Of a stretch of 64,000 bases of DNA, positions 54,478 through 64,000 are shown piece by piece (the first letter of the stretch is position 1; every line of letters begins with the position of its first letter). The notes below the pieces were generated by a model. That model saw only the letters and a list, made by a program, of their open reading frames with translations. It searched no databases and was not told where the DNA came from. The position numbers were made by a program, and so were the translations under genes. The DNA is from Diploscapter coronatus (taxonomy: Eukaryota; Nematoda; Chromadorea; Rhabditida; Rhabditidae), in the NCBI GenBank assembly GCA_964036155.1, contig OZ038422.1:59915201-59979200 (forward strand), written 5' to 3'.

Positions 54478-57041
54478 TTTACGACTTCTTTCAATTTGAA
54501 TCTAAAGTGGTGCAATTTCAATGAATATCGGACTACTTTAGATTGAATAATTGAAGCAGAAGTTGAAAAAACTTGTGGAAAGATGGTAAGTCAGTTAAAT
54601 AATTCTTTTGAGCTTGGGAAATTATACATTTACACACAAAGATGCTTTTCATAAAATACAGGAGAACGTTGAGAACTTTTATGATTTGGATAGGACTCAA
54701 AAGTATCAATAATACTGAGAAATTTCGATCTGTCGCTCAGTTACGTGTTTACGAAAGATTAAAGTAGAATCAATAAATGCCAAAAGTTTTATTAGATTTA
54801 CCTAGTGTGGTTGGCCGGGTTTTTCATATGACAGGCACTTTTCTTATCAGTAACCATTTCGCTGAGCTTTCTTTTTCAATTCTTATCAGCGAGGATTACT
54901 CATGAAAGAAACTTTCTGCTATTTGATCAACATAAAATTTGCACATTTTTGCAAAATGATTATTGATTTGGGAGATCGATATTAACCTCTTAGCAAACTT
55001 CGACCATATTTTGACTCATGAATAATTTGTTGAAATTTACCTAAAATTTCTTTCGTTTTTCACCATAACTTTTTTCACTTATTCCAGGCTAATTTTTAAG
55101 ACCAAAGCGAAAACGAGAACAAAATTTTGCGATGCTTCAACTCTAATCCCACTCTGTACTAACTTTAGTTCGACTGAAGTTCAGGTTGATTTCCCTAGGC
55201 ATTTTTTAAAGTTAAAATTTTTATATCTCAGGCAGTTTTCTAGTTCTATCCTAAAAACGCGGGAAAATATTTGGTCGAATTATCTTATGCTCTATGGGCG
55301 TGCCAGGTTTTGTGCATCTGTCCCTTGGCTCAATTTCCTTTTATTGAGGGTGGGCAATTTTTTCATTCAATTCTATTTCCTTCAGTCTTGGGACGTTTTC
55401 CACCACAAATATCCCTTACACGGTGAATTATCTCAATCAGCTTTGCAATTACCATCCTTAATAACGGACGAGAGATGACAATGAACTTTGGCAATGGGAA
55501 AGCCCCAAGTCTGATTTCGTTGTGATTTTCTAGTTTCAACAGAAAGATATTTTAGAGCTGTTTATGGCAACCTGTAAATGATGTAATGACAGAAACGCTT
55601 TTTAGTATATATTTGACGAAACGTAAAAATGACTGAACGCGCAATAGAAATTGGCAGGATTTGTGCAGAAAGAGGAAGTGTTTCATCAAATATTAAAAAA
55701 CGTTTCGTCATTTCACGTTACACCATTTATAAACTGCCGCTGTTTATTTATTCTTTAGAAAAATATTTTGTGTGAGGAAAAATCCATAAAACCTTAGCTT
55801 TCAGAGAGTAAAGTATTCTAGGATTTTTAAGAGAGCTATAGAGAAAAGTAAAGGCCCAAGAAACATACCAGATGATTGATGAAGTTGCAAGAACATGACG
55901 TTTAGGAAAAATGAAAATTGCAATTATGCTAAATTTAATTTTACAAATAAAGTTTGATAATGATTTTTTAAAGAAAAAGAATCTGAAAAATGAGTGGATT
56001 TCATTTTATTTTTCAAGTTTGACTTTTGAATTTCATCAAATAATTTAGTTGGGTAAAAATGTCTCTTTTTTTATGAAATTCTTTCATCATTATTTTTCAA
56101 CGAAAAAGCGCTAGACTTATGATTTCCCAAAATTCATATTTCATTGAATGATGAAAAACCTCTAAGAATGAGAAAAAAAAATCCTGAAAAAGGGGGTCTT
56201 TTGATGTCGATCCCCTTATAAGTGCACATCTCCACCCTTCCACACTCGATCGTTTGAGAGGAGGAATAGAGGATATCGCTTTTCCTCAGCCTTCGCCTTT
56301 AGATTCTATTAGCAGGTTAGCCAGCACTCACAGCACTCGCCCGCCGACAGACCAACAGAGAGCAGTTATTCATTAGTCGATTCCCAAACGAGGAAACAGG
56401 CTCTCAAACATTTGCGTCACCAATTTGCATTGCTAATCACTATGAAAGAAGGAGGGTTGAAAACGGCTCCTTGTAAAAATAACCAGCATTTCATCTTTCA
56501 CGAGTGCTTCATGTAAATAATGCAGCCAGGGGGCGTGTTGGTGGGTTGAAATTTTACGACCCGGACCCAACTTGATTCGACTCCATTCAACCAGAACTCG
56601 ACCCGGCGAGCTGGGCCCGAATTAACATCCCTGGATGCAGCTATTTTTCAAAATTTTGGTAATGATTTTTTAATATCGATTTTGTAGAAGAGAATTGAAA
56701 CAACGCCATATTTGACTATGATAGAAAGCTGGTGATCTTCATGACTTCATCTGTTTATAGAAAGACGTAATGTTTGAAGTCGAAGATTTAGATGTAAAAG
56801 TAAAATGATGAGAAAGTAATACAATTAAATTTTTGGAAACAAAGTAATTGCAGCTAATATTGAATAATTCTATTAATTAAATTCTTGAAAATCGGCAGAG
56901 GGCGGGTCGAAAGTTGCATTCATTGTTGATGATTAATTAATGTGGTGTCTATTAATGATCGAAATTTGAGATTATCGAGTTAGATTTGTTCTGTTCTACT
57001 GGAAATCATGGCGTTTCTGAAATGAGAGATTTGTTTCTATG
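54478..57041. other. Gene-poor intergenic region
   Basis: About 2.6 kb. It should contain the promoter of the minus-strand micro-exon gene at its left end and holds repeat copy C (55384-55513). About 55553-55742 shows weak inverted similarity between its ends. A less AT-rich stretch at 56215-56530 contains ATG at 56441 opening MKEGGLKTAPC followed by a possible donor, but nothing confirms it as an exon. Confidence 0.4.
55384..55513 (+). repeat. Dispersed repeat, copy C
   Basis: The most complete of three copies. Its ends are imperfect inverted repeats: CAGTCTTGGGACGTTTTCCA at the left and GGGAAAGCCCCAAGTCTG at the right. The interior shares CGGTGAATTA, TCAGCTTTG and ATCCTTAATAACGGACGAGA with copy B. 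Confidence 0.7.
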
Positions 57042-57043
57042 TA

Positions 57044-59417
57044 CAGGGTGTTTCAAGTTTATCTACCCAATTTACTTTTTGAATAACTTTTTTATTTTTC
57101 ATCCAAATTGAGTGCGGTTTTTTTTATTGTACTCTCATTACGTAATGGTTTTGTCTGGTATAGCTCTTGGGTCGAAACCAATTACCCATACCCAGAAAAC
57201 CACCTGTTTTTGGAGAGGCAAATTTTTGATATCGAAAAAAATGTTCAAAAAATCATAACTTCCTTCTTCCTGAACCAAATTGAACGATTCTTTTTTTATT
57301 CGACAGCATTTAGTCCATAGATTATCAGGTAAGAAAATAAGAATTTTTGAATACCAATTTCTGCAGAAATGCGCGTTTTTCGCGTCTCAATTGCGGACTT
57401 TTCGATCCGTACTGCCTATACGCGTAAATGACGTCGGAAAAATCTGTCCTTCCAGTATGTTGCGCAGAATGACACGACGAACAAATTTTGTCATTGGACC
57501 AACTTTCGAATCATTACCGTTAGGGCTTCAGAATTTTTTGAAGTACGACGATCAAATTCAGCAAAATGCTTTTTTAACAGAAATTTTCAAAAATTCATAA
57601 CTTTCTTACTTCTAAACCAAATTCCATAATTCTTTTTTTGTTTCTTAGATCTTGTCGAGGAGAATATGATGAAGGTAAAAAGAAATTTTTAGAAAATTAA
57701 TTTTGGTGAGTAAAAATTACCCGAAATTACCCCATATACCCGTACTGGGTTTACACGTAAATGGCGTTGGAAAAATTTGTCCTTCCAGTATATTGTGCAG
57801 ATGGACAAGCTGAACAAATTTTGTTTCAGGGCCGACCATGGATTCGTTACCGTTGGAGCTCCAGAATTTTTTGAAGTTCGACTGCCAAATTCAGCATAAT
57901 GCTTTTTTAGTAAAAATTTTCAAAAATTTATAACTCCCTGTGTGTGCATATTCTAGAATAAGTTCTGGAACAAAAGTTGTTCATCATGTCCATCTGCACA
58001 ACATATCGAAAGGACAAATTTTTCCAACGTCATTTACGCGTATAGGTAGTACGGATATATTAGGGTATCTTAGAGTAACTTTTTCTTACCAAAAATATTA
58101 TCCTAAAATTTTATTTTTATTCTTACCTTATTCTCCTACTCAAGATCTACAAAATAAAAAAATAATCATGAAATTTTGTTAGGAATATAGGAAGATATGA
58201 ATTTTTGAAATTTACTGTCCAAACGACACTTTGCAATAATTGGTCGTTGAACTTCAAAAAATTCTAGAGCTCATACCGATGTGAATCCGACCTCAGTCCT
58301 GAAACAAAAGTTGTTTAGCATGTCATTCTACGCAACATATCGAAAAGACAATTTTTTTCAACGTCATTTACGTGTAAACGTAGTACGGGTGTATCGGGTA
58401 ATTTCGAATAACTTTTTCCCGCCAAAATTAATTTTCAAAAAATTTCTTGCTACTTTTAGATTATTCTCCTGTTGAATATCTGCAAAATAAAAAAATAATT
58501 ATGAAAATTTTCCAGGTACATAGGAAGATATGATTTTTTTAAAATTATTGCCAAAAAAGCATTTTGCTGAATTTGATCGTCGTACTTCAAAAAATCCTGG
58601 AGCCCTAACGGTAATGATTCGAAAGTTGGTCCAACGACAAAAGTTGTTCGTTGTGTCATTCTACACAACATACTGGAAGGACATATTTTTCCAACGTCAC
58701 TTACCTGTAAACCCAGTACGAGTGTATAGGGTATCTTCGGGTAACTTTTTTCTGCCAAAATTAATTTTCTAAAAATTTCTTTTTATTTTATCCATATTCT
58801 CCTCGACAAGATCTACAAAGTAAAAAAATAATCATGTAATTTGGCCTAATACACAGGGAGATATGATTTTTTGAAAATTTGTGCTAAAAAAGCATTATGC
58901 TGAATTTGGCCGTCGCACTTCAAAAAATTCTGGAGCCTCAACGGTGATGATTCAAGAGTTGGTCCAACGACGAAAGTTGTTCGTCGTGTCATTCTGCGCA
59001 ACATACTGGAAGGACAGATTTTTCCGACGTCATTTACGCGTATAGGCAGTACGGATCGAAAAGTCCGCAATTGAGACGCGAAAAACGCGCATTTCTGCAG
59101 AAATTGGTATTCAAAAATTCTTATTTTCTTACCTGATAATCTATGGACTAAATGCTGTCGAATAAAAAAAGAATCGTTCAATTTGGTTCAGGAAGAAGGA
59201 AGTTATGATTTTTTGAACATTTTTTTCGATATCAAAAATTTGCCTCTCCAAAAACAGGTGGTTTTCTGGGTATGGGTAATTGGTTTCGACCCAAGAGCTA
59301 TACCAGACAAAACCATTACGTAATGAGAGTACAATAAAAAAAACCGCACTCAATTTGGATGAAAAATAAAAAAGTTATTCAAAAAGTAAATTGGGTAGAT
59401 AAACTTGAAACACCCTG
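57044..59417. mobile_element. 2.37-kb foldback DNA transposon, non-autonomous
   Basis: Terminal inverted repeats begin CAGGGTGTTTCAAGTTTATC at 57044 and end with the complement at 59417. TA flanks both sides (57042-57043 and 59418-59419), the target duplication of Tc1/mariner-type elements. The arms 57044-57484 and 58977-59417 (441 bp) are identical by eye with no indel, then diverge. The interior contains six diverged copies of one module: two forward (from about 57409 and 57741) and four reverse (ending about 58062, 58400, 58735 and 59060). The mirrored open frames at 57108-57320 and 59141-59353 come from arm symmetry. No transposase was recognised, so mobilisation would need an enzyme from elsewhere. 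Confidence 0.85.
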
Positions 59418-59708
59418 TAGTTTCGCTGTATTCAGTCGAGTTTTGCTTGTCTCTGCTACCAATCGGTTCGTCTTTGTCCTTATCTTTTCGGAGATATTCT
59501 TTTCTAATTTACGATCAAATTAGAAGTGTCATCCATAATTGATTCGGTAATTAGTAAAAATAGTGCCATTATAAGATGGAATAAACACTCATAATAAACA
59601 CTAGTAGTTTTGATTTATACTATAAAGTCAAGGGGAATAGTATTTTTAGACTATTAGAACATTTTATCTAAAGAATATCATATTACTTTTATTATTGCCT
59701 TTATTCAC

Positions 59709-60439
59709 CTAGCCGCAGGCGCTTTGACGCAGCATCGAATGATGATTATAGACAGCCACAGTGCAATCATGGAGTAGGCAATTATTTGTAATGTCAAGCG
59801 AGTTGCTAAATTACGATTATCAACGATGAAGATCAGTCTTTTCATAACAATCTAGTCAAAGATATGACTTCATTGCGTTGATTTAACGCTGATGAATGGT
59901 ACTGGTACTGGCGATAATTGGTCATACTATTGTCGCGAAAATATAAACCTTGAAAGTTTCTGGACTCATTACTAATTTGCAGATAACAAAGAAATACACC
60001 CGATTAGAAGACTATTCTAGCATTTTATGTTTCAGATGTTGATTATGATCGTTGTCTTCAAAAAATCGCTTTCTCCCTTGACGTACTAAATTTGGTATCG
60101 TTCCATTGCGGGTGGACGCCGAGACGCACCTCATTTTGTCGTACCCGTAGCAGTGGTTTTCCCCGTGCGAATAATCATCTTTCTCTAAAAATTATCCACA
60201 TAAAGTTAAACAGCTAATCTAGGTACTATTCAATAAGATCAGAGAGTACTTTTCTCCCAAAATCTATTTATCCCTTGGGAGATAAGTATTCTCAACAAAA
60301 AAATGATATTTGGAGGCTTTTCTCAAATTTGTCTGGCACTGTTGTACCTGTCTAGTAACAACAGAACTACTATGTGCATCGATATTATGATGACCAGTAG
60401 ATAAATCTCGCAGTCTCTGAAGCAAGACGCGCTCGTCAT
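59709..60439 (-). CDS. Possible small secreted peptide gene (model unresolved)
   Basis: Three minus-strand pieces look coding. 60439-60348 encodes MTSASCFRDCEIYLLVIIIS and more hydrophobics, a plausible signal sequence, ending at a good donor. 60184 onward has an acceptor and an open frame containing ENHCYGYDKMRCVSASTRNG and, further on, VRQGRKRFF, whose GRKR would be an amidation and cleavage site; this frame runs to a stop at 60012. 59805-59709 has an acceptor and ends SMLRQSACG then a stop with AATAAA right after. Phases do not join all three with strong sites: piece 1 joins piece 3 in frame, and piece 2 needs a weak donor. It may be a neuropeptide-like gene, two isoforms, or chance. Confidence 0.3.
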
Positions 60440-60874
60440 CGCGCCGGGATTGGAAATGAAAAGTATTCCAAAATCGCAATAATTTCATGACAATTCAAAT
60501 TTATTTGATCAGATTTTTCAATTTTTTCTAATTTTATTTTTCGTCAATCTCAGACTCGCCACCCACATTAGGTCTCTCAAAAATAATCGAAGTCCTCCAT
60601 TCTATTCATAAGCAAAACCTTTATTCCAAACAAGTCAACCGATCATTTTTCTATGGTCACTAGAATCTTAATTCATATCATCAGAATGTCTGGGATTTGA
60701 TTTTGGATTTACAGAATTAGAAAAAAAATAATATTTCAATTTCATGACCTTATTAAACAATAGCAATAAATTTTCTTATTACGCCATGAGTTCTATCTTG
60801 AAAAATTTAAGTAATTTTCAAAATTAAAAAAATCGGATCGACTTACTTCCCTACTTGGATTGAATTTTCTTTTT

Positions 60875-60950
60875 GAATTTCTAGCTCAGTGGATAGAGTG
60901 CTTGATTTGCGACTTGGTGACAGCCTTTGACTACATGCCTAGCGGAGGAC
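60875..60950 (+). other. tRNA-like fragment
   Basis: TAGCTCAGTGGATAGAGTGC at 60882-60901 matches a canonical D-arm and A-box, but the downstream sequence does not form an anticodon stem and no TTCGA-type B-box follows. It is read as a decayed tRNA pseudogene or the head of a tRNA-derived repeat. Confidence 0.35.
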
Positions 60951-61329
60951 TCTAAATCAGCGCTGATTAAAGGTGACATTCACTCTATCTTCATAAATCC
61001 CAACGCGCTTACACTTTGCAAAGCCTAATAAGCCTATAAAATCTCGGGATAAACCTGAATCTATAGTCCAATGTATTCAAATGTAACGTGCAACATGTCT
61101 GGGGCAATAATTTGTTAAATATTTTCCTTTCAAATTTTGATATACCCTAAAGTTGTGAAAATTTGTCTCTCTTAAACCCGGATTTTGGGTGTTGAATTTT
61201 GCTCGATAGTTATTTCTTCGAACTAGACCCTATCCAGAAAGGGCCTTTAAGTTTTGATCGTTTTAATGAAAATGTTCTGATATCATTCTATGAACTTGCC
61301 TAGTTTCCGAAATAACTATTGAAAATAGA

Positions 61330-61348
61330 TGTGTGTGTGTGTGTGTGT
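61330..61348. repeat. GT dinucleotide microsatellite
   Basis: About nine uninterrupted TG/GT units. Confidence 0.9.
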
Positions 61349-62141
61349 TGCTGAATAAATTGCGAGACTACGTTTTCTAATTTTGCACTTTAGCTTATTT
61401 ATCCATGATGATTTTTTGCGCGCAGTTTTCTGAATATAACAAACGGGATAATAATATCCGAGAAGAGGCGAGTAGGAGGGAGTGCATGAGAATTGTATGA
61501 GTTGTTGCAGTTTTTTTTTTCTCGTATCTATTTTTTATTTTCTAACTTTTTCGCTTATTCAATTTCAGTACTATTTTTCCGCTTTCTAATTGTTCAAATC
61601 TCCGTCATTTGCATACTATTTCTTATTCGTTTATACTCGAACCCCCCCGCTTTAGAAGGGGGAGAAGAAAGGACTAGCTTCTCACAGCATCCCAAACGGA
61701 CCACCTCATCTACTCTATTTTCCTTCTCTATAACCTATGCTATTTCCTCCTCGTCTAGCTTCTTTTTACTTTGCAATGTTCTTGCGCTCTTTCGGCTCTT
61801 CTCTTGCAATCTAATGGATTCCTCCATAAGTGAGTGAGTAGTGCATTTTCTTTAGTGCCTCCTCTCCCCCCAATTATAACCCTGCGGCACATTTGCGAAC
61901 CGCCGGACCACGCCCACAATTTGTGCCAAATGCTTTTGCCCTGAAAAGGGAAGAGGGGGGAATCGATGGAGAGAAGTGAGGCGACGGGATTAGAGATAAG
62001 GAAGCAGAAAAAGTGCTAGAGATAAAAGGGAAAGAATAGAGCAAAATAGAAGAAATCGGGGGTTAGAGATATACGAAAGAAGTAAAGAAAACGGGGAAAA
62101 CCGGGAAAAAACGCCCCAACGACTACATAGAAGACGGAATA

Positions 62142-62166
62142 TGGGAAGGGAAGGGAAGGGAAGGGG
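62142..62166 (+). repeat. GGGAA tandem repeat
   Basis: Five GGG runs separated by AA, ending in GGGG. The pattern meets the usual criterion for a G-quadruplex on the plus strand. It lies inside a purine-rich patch. Confidence 0.85.
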
Positions 62167-63234
62167 AAAAGAGCCAGAGCTATGCTTCAAAATGGAGGTT
62201 CTTGCTTCTCGCGACCCCACTATTTCTCACTCTCCCTTTTCTTCCCGCTTTCTTTCTATAGCCTGTTATATTTGCGCTTTTCTTTCTTTCTCTGATCACT
62301 CTCCTTGAAGCACTCTCGTTTCACGGCCCGGGGTCGAGAGACACATCCATGAAGGGAATCGCGAGAAGAGGGATGCAGAGAAACGACGAGAAATCGAGTG
62401 ACTGATAGAGAGCGAAAGAGTTAGAGAGAGAGAGGATGAGAGAGCACGACAATAGTAGAGGCGGGAAAGAGGTAGATGCCCCCTACGGCATCCCGCGCTC
62501 ACCCACTGCGAGAGAGACGAAAGCGGAGAGGGCAAAAGAGCTTCACCGAATAAGACGGCGACGGCTCCAGAATCGGCTGGCATCATGTTATTTTTTTTTT
62601 TTTAATTTTTGTTTATTTTTAGATTTTATCAATCATACTCGTATCAAACTGATAAAAGTGAAATTTTCATCATAATTTTGAATCAATTTTTAATATTGTC
62701 TGTTTAGATTGATGATAGCATCATTGATGATGAACCTGAACTTGTGCTAATTTAAAATGTCTCTCAATTTTCTTCGCTTTGGCAACACTCTCTTCCAATT
62801 CCCACGCCCATTCTATGCTTCACGCATTATCGACTTTTTCCGACTAATTCGCGCACTCTTTGCTGCTTTCTTGCAGAAGTAGTCGTCGAATAGAGCAATT
62901 CTCAGCGTAGAGCAGCCACAATCGAACATTTTACGTTTCGCCCGGAAAACTAAAAACAATCACTTTCCAGATAAAAAAATCAATGATACGATAAAAGTGT
63001 TAGAAATCTTAACTAAATGACGATGATACGTGGCATTAGATAAGTTCTTGATTGGTCATAGAATATTTTTATACCTGCAAATTGCGCAAGTAATTTGATG
63101 AAACATTTGCAGCATCAAAAATTCGACTCGAAAAAGGGAAGCGGAATCATTTTTGGTTATGTCAGGGATTTCGGAATAATTCATTAGCTCGCCCCTTTTC
63201 AGCTCGATTCGAACATGCTCAGTCCTAACTCACA

Positions 63235-63273
63235 CTTCCCATCATCGTTCTGATGGACTTTGATGATGGGAAG
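63235..63273. other. Perfect 12-bp hairpin
   Basis: CTTCCCATCATC and GATGATGGGAAG are exact inverse complements separated by 15 nt. It could be a protein-binding palindrome, a small element relic or a chance stem. Confidence 0.6.
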
Positions 63274-63710
63274 ATTCCGAATCTAACAATGGGAATGGAG
63301 TTTTTATCCCCTCAATTCAAGAGATTAGGATTAGCCCTAAGTCAGATGCACTTTAGCCCATAATTATTCCTCAAATATCTAATCTGAATTGTGCTTAAGA
63401 TAGAGAGGGAATGATGTTATTTCGCAACACGACGACGAGATACCTGTAATTTTCGATTTCATGCCGCAAAATACCATAATTGCTGGGCTAAATATCTGCG
63501 TAGTGCACTTCTCTCACAAGTTGTGACTCAAGATTTTACGATTTTCAACTTTGAATTCTCATTTTTTAATTCTCAAAATCGTGATGCCTTAAATTCATTT
63601 CTTTTAAATTTAATCTTCTTTTCAGGAATAGCCTGATGACGATCCTACCTATCATTCGCATTGTAGTCTTCTAGCGTTGTCCCATCCTATTCCTCGGCAA
63701 TTTTTCGTAC

Positions 63711-63822
63711 CATCGTCATCTCGAATTTCACCATACGTCGATCGCCCCGTCTGTCGCCGTTCGCGTCGTGCCGCGGATTGACTTCTCAAAAACGCCGATT
63801 CATTTCTGGTTGAGTCCGTCAT
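63711..63822 (-). CDS. Possible first coding exon at the window's right end
   Basis: The ATG at 63822 opens MTDSTRNESAFLRSQSAARR, continues with a basic then acidic stretch (GEIRDDD) and reaches a donor (GATG|GTACGA) in phase 1. The local sequence is less AT-rich than its surroundings, as coding exons here are. No continuing exon was identified within the window, so it may equally be 5' UTR or promoter sequence. Confidence 0.25.
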
Positions 63823-64000
63823 TTTACTCCGACACAAAATCCGGCTGGCTAGGCTCACCGTAGACAGACTAATTGGGTCCCTCGGCGCTCGGCCGGTGGG
63901 CGCGTGGGTGGGGCGACAACAACGGACGGCCGCCCAGTCTATCGACAAACAAGAACTTTTCGCCAACGCATCAAATTGATCGACCCATTCATTCCCATTC

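Larger units (their letters stand above)
60951..63710. other. Gene-poor region with simple and asymmetric sequence
   Basis: About 2.8 kb with no supported gene. Alternating patches are present: pyrimidine-rich 61500-61860, purine-rich 61930-62180, pyrimidine-rich 62220-62300 and purine-rich 62340-62560. A GT-repeat, a GGGAA repeat and a perfect hairpin are listed separately. Open frames at 62296-62586 (-) and 62436-62675 (+) overlap a purine patch and look compositional. Confidence 0.4.

Noticed and set aside
57108..59353. Pairs of identical or near-identical open frames within the foldback element
   Set aside because: They are mirror images produced by the inverted arms, have no transposase motifs and break where the arms diverge.
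62296..62675. Overlapping open frames on both strands in a purine-rich block
   Set aside because: Ser/Leu-rich on one strand and Arg/Glu-rich on the other, as expected from composition; no splice or family support.

Overview
This is nuclear DNA of a nematode, most likely a rhabditid-type worm. It is AT-rich, most introns have GT donors and TTTTCAG-type acceptors, genes are small and interrupted, and the readable proteins are animal and nematode families: a transthyretin-like secreted protein, a nematode receptor tyrosine kinase, SHMT, an Arp2/3 subunit, CCR4-NOT subunit 3, prefoldin 5, exosome RRP45 and a mitochondrial S18-type ribosomal protein. Exon coordinates were built by hand from splice sites with reading phase checked across each junction. 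Names rest on recognised family sequence, not on a search.

Layout. 0-5 kb: a fibronectin-type III receptor tyrosine kinase (+). 5.3-9.9 kb: serine hydroxymethyltransferase (-), with an upstream exon adding a mitochondrial-type leader. 10.7-11.2 kb: a transthyretin-like gene (+). 11.4-15.2 kb: prefoldin 5 followed by exosome RRP45 (-), spaced like an operon. 15.7-17.3 kb: mitochondrial ribosomal protein S18A/mL66 (+), divergent from prefoldin 5. 18.4-22.8 kb: an immunoglobulin-domain membrane protein with a charged helical tail (+). 24.1-28.6 kb: ARPC1 (+). 31.2-48.9 kb: CNOT3 (+), with introns of 2.8 and 5.7 kb full of polypurine/polypyrimidine patches. 51.0-54.5 kb: an unrecognised type II membrane protein (-) whose C-terminal part comes from eleven tandemly duplicated small exons separated by 40-45-nt introns. 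54.5-64 kb: repeat-rich and gene-poor, with a 2.37-kb foldback element flanked by TA, a possible small secreted peptide locus and a possible first exon near the right edge.

The most notable system is the tandem micro-exon gene at 51.0-54.5 kb. All its repeat exons are phase 1 at both ends, so the array can expand, contract or be skipped without breaking the frame. A decayed copy of its membrane-anchor exon lies just downstream, with flanking intron better conserved than the exon. Second are the mobile elements: a Tc1/mariner-like foldback with 441-bp arms identical by eye and six internal modules, at least four other palindromic MITE-like elements, and a three-copy dispersed repeat. The housekeeping genes belong to separate pathways (one-carbon metabolism, RNA decay, deadenylation, actin nucleation, mitochondrial translation); I see no shared pathway.
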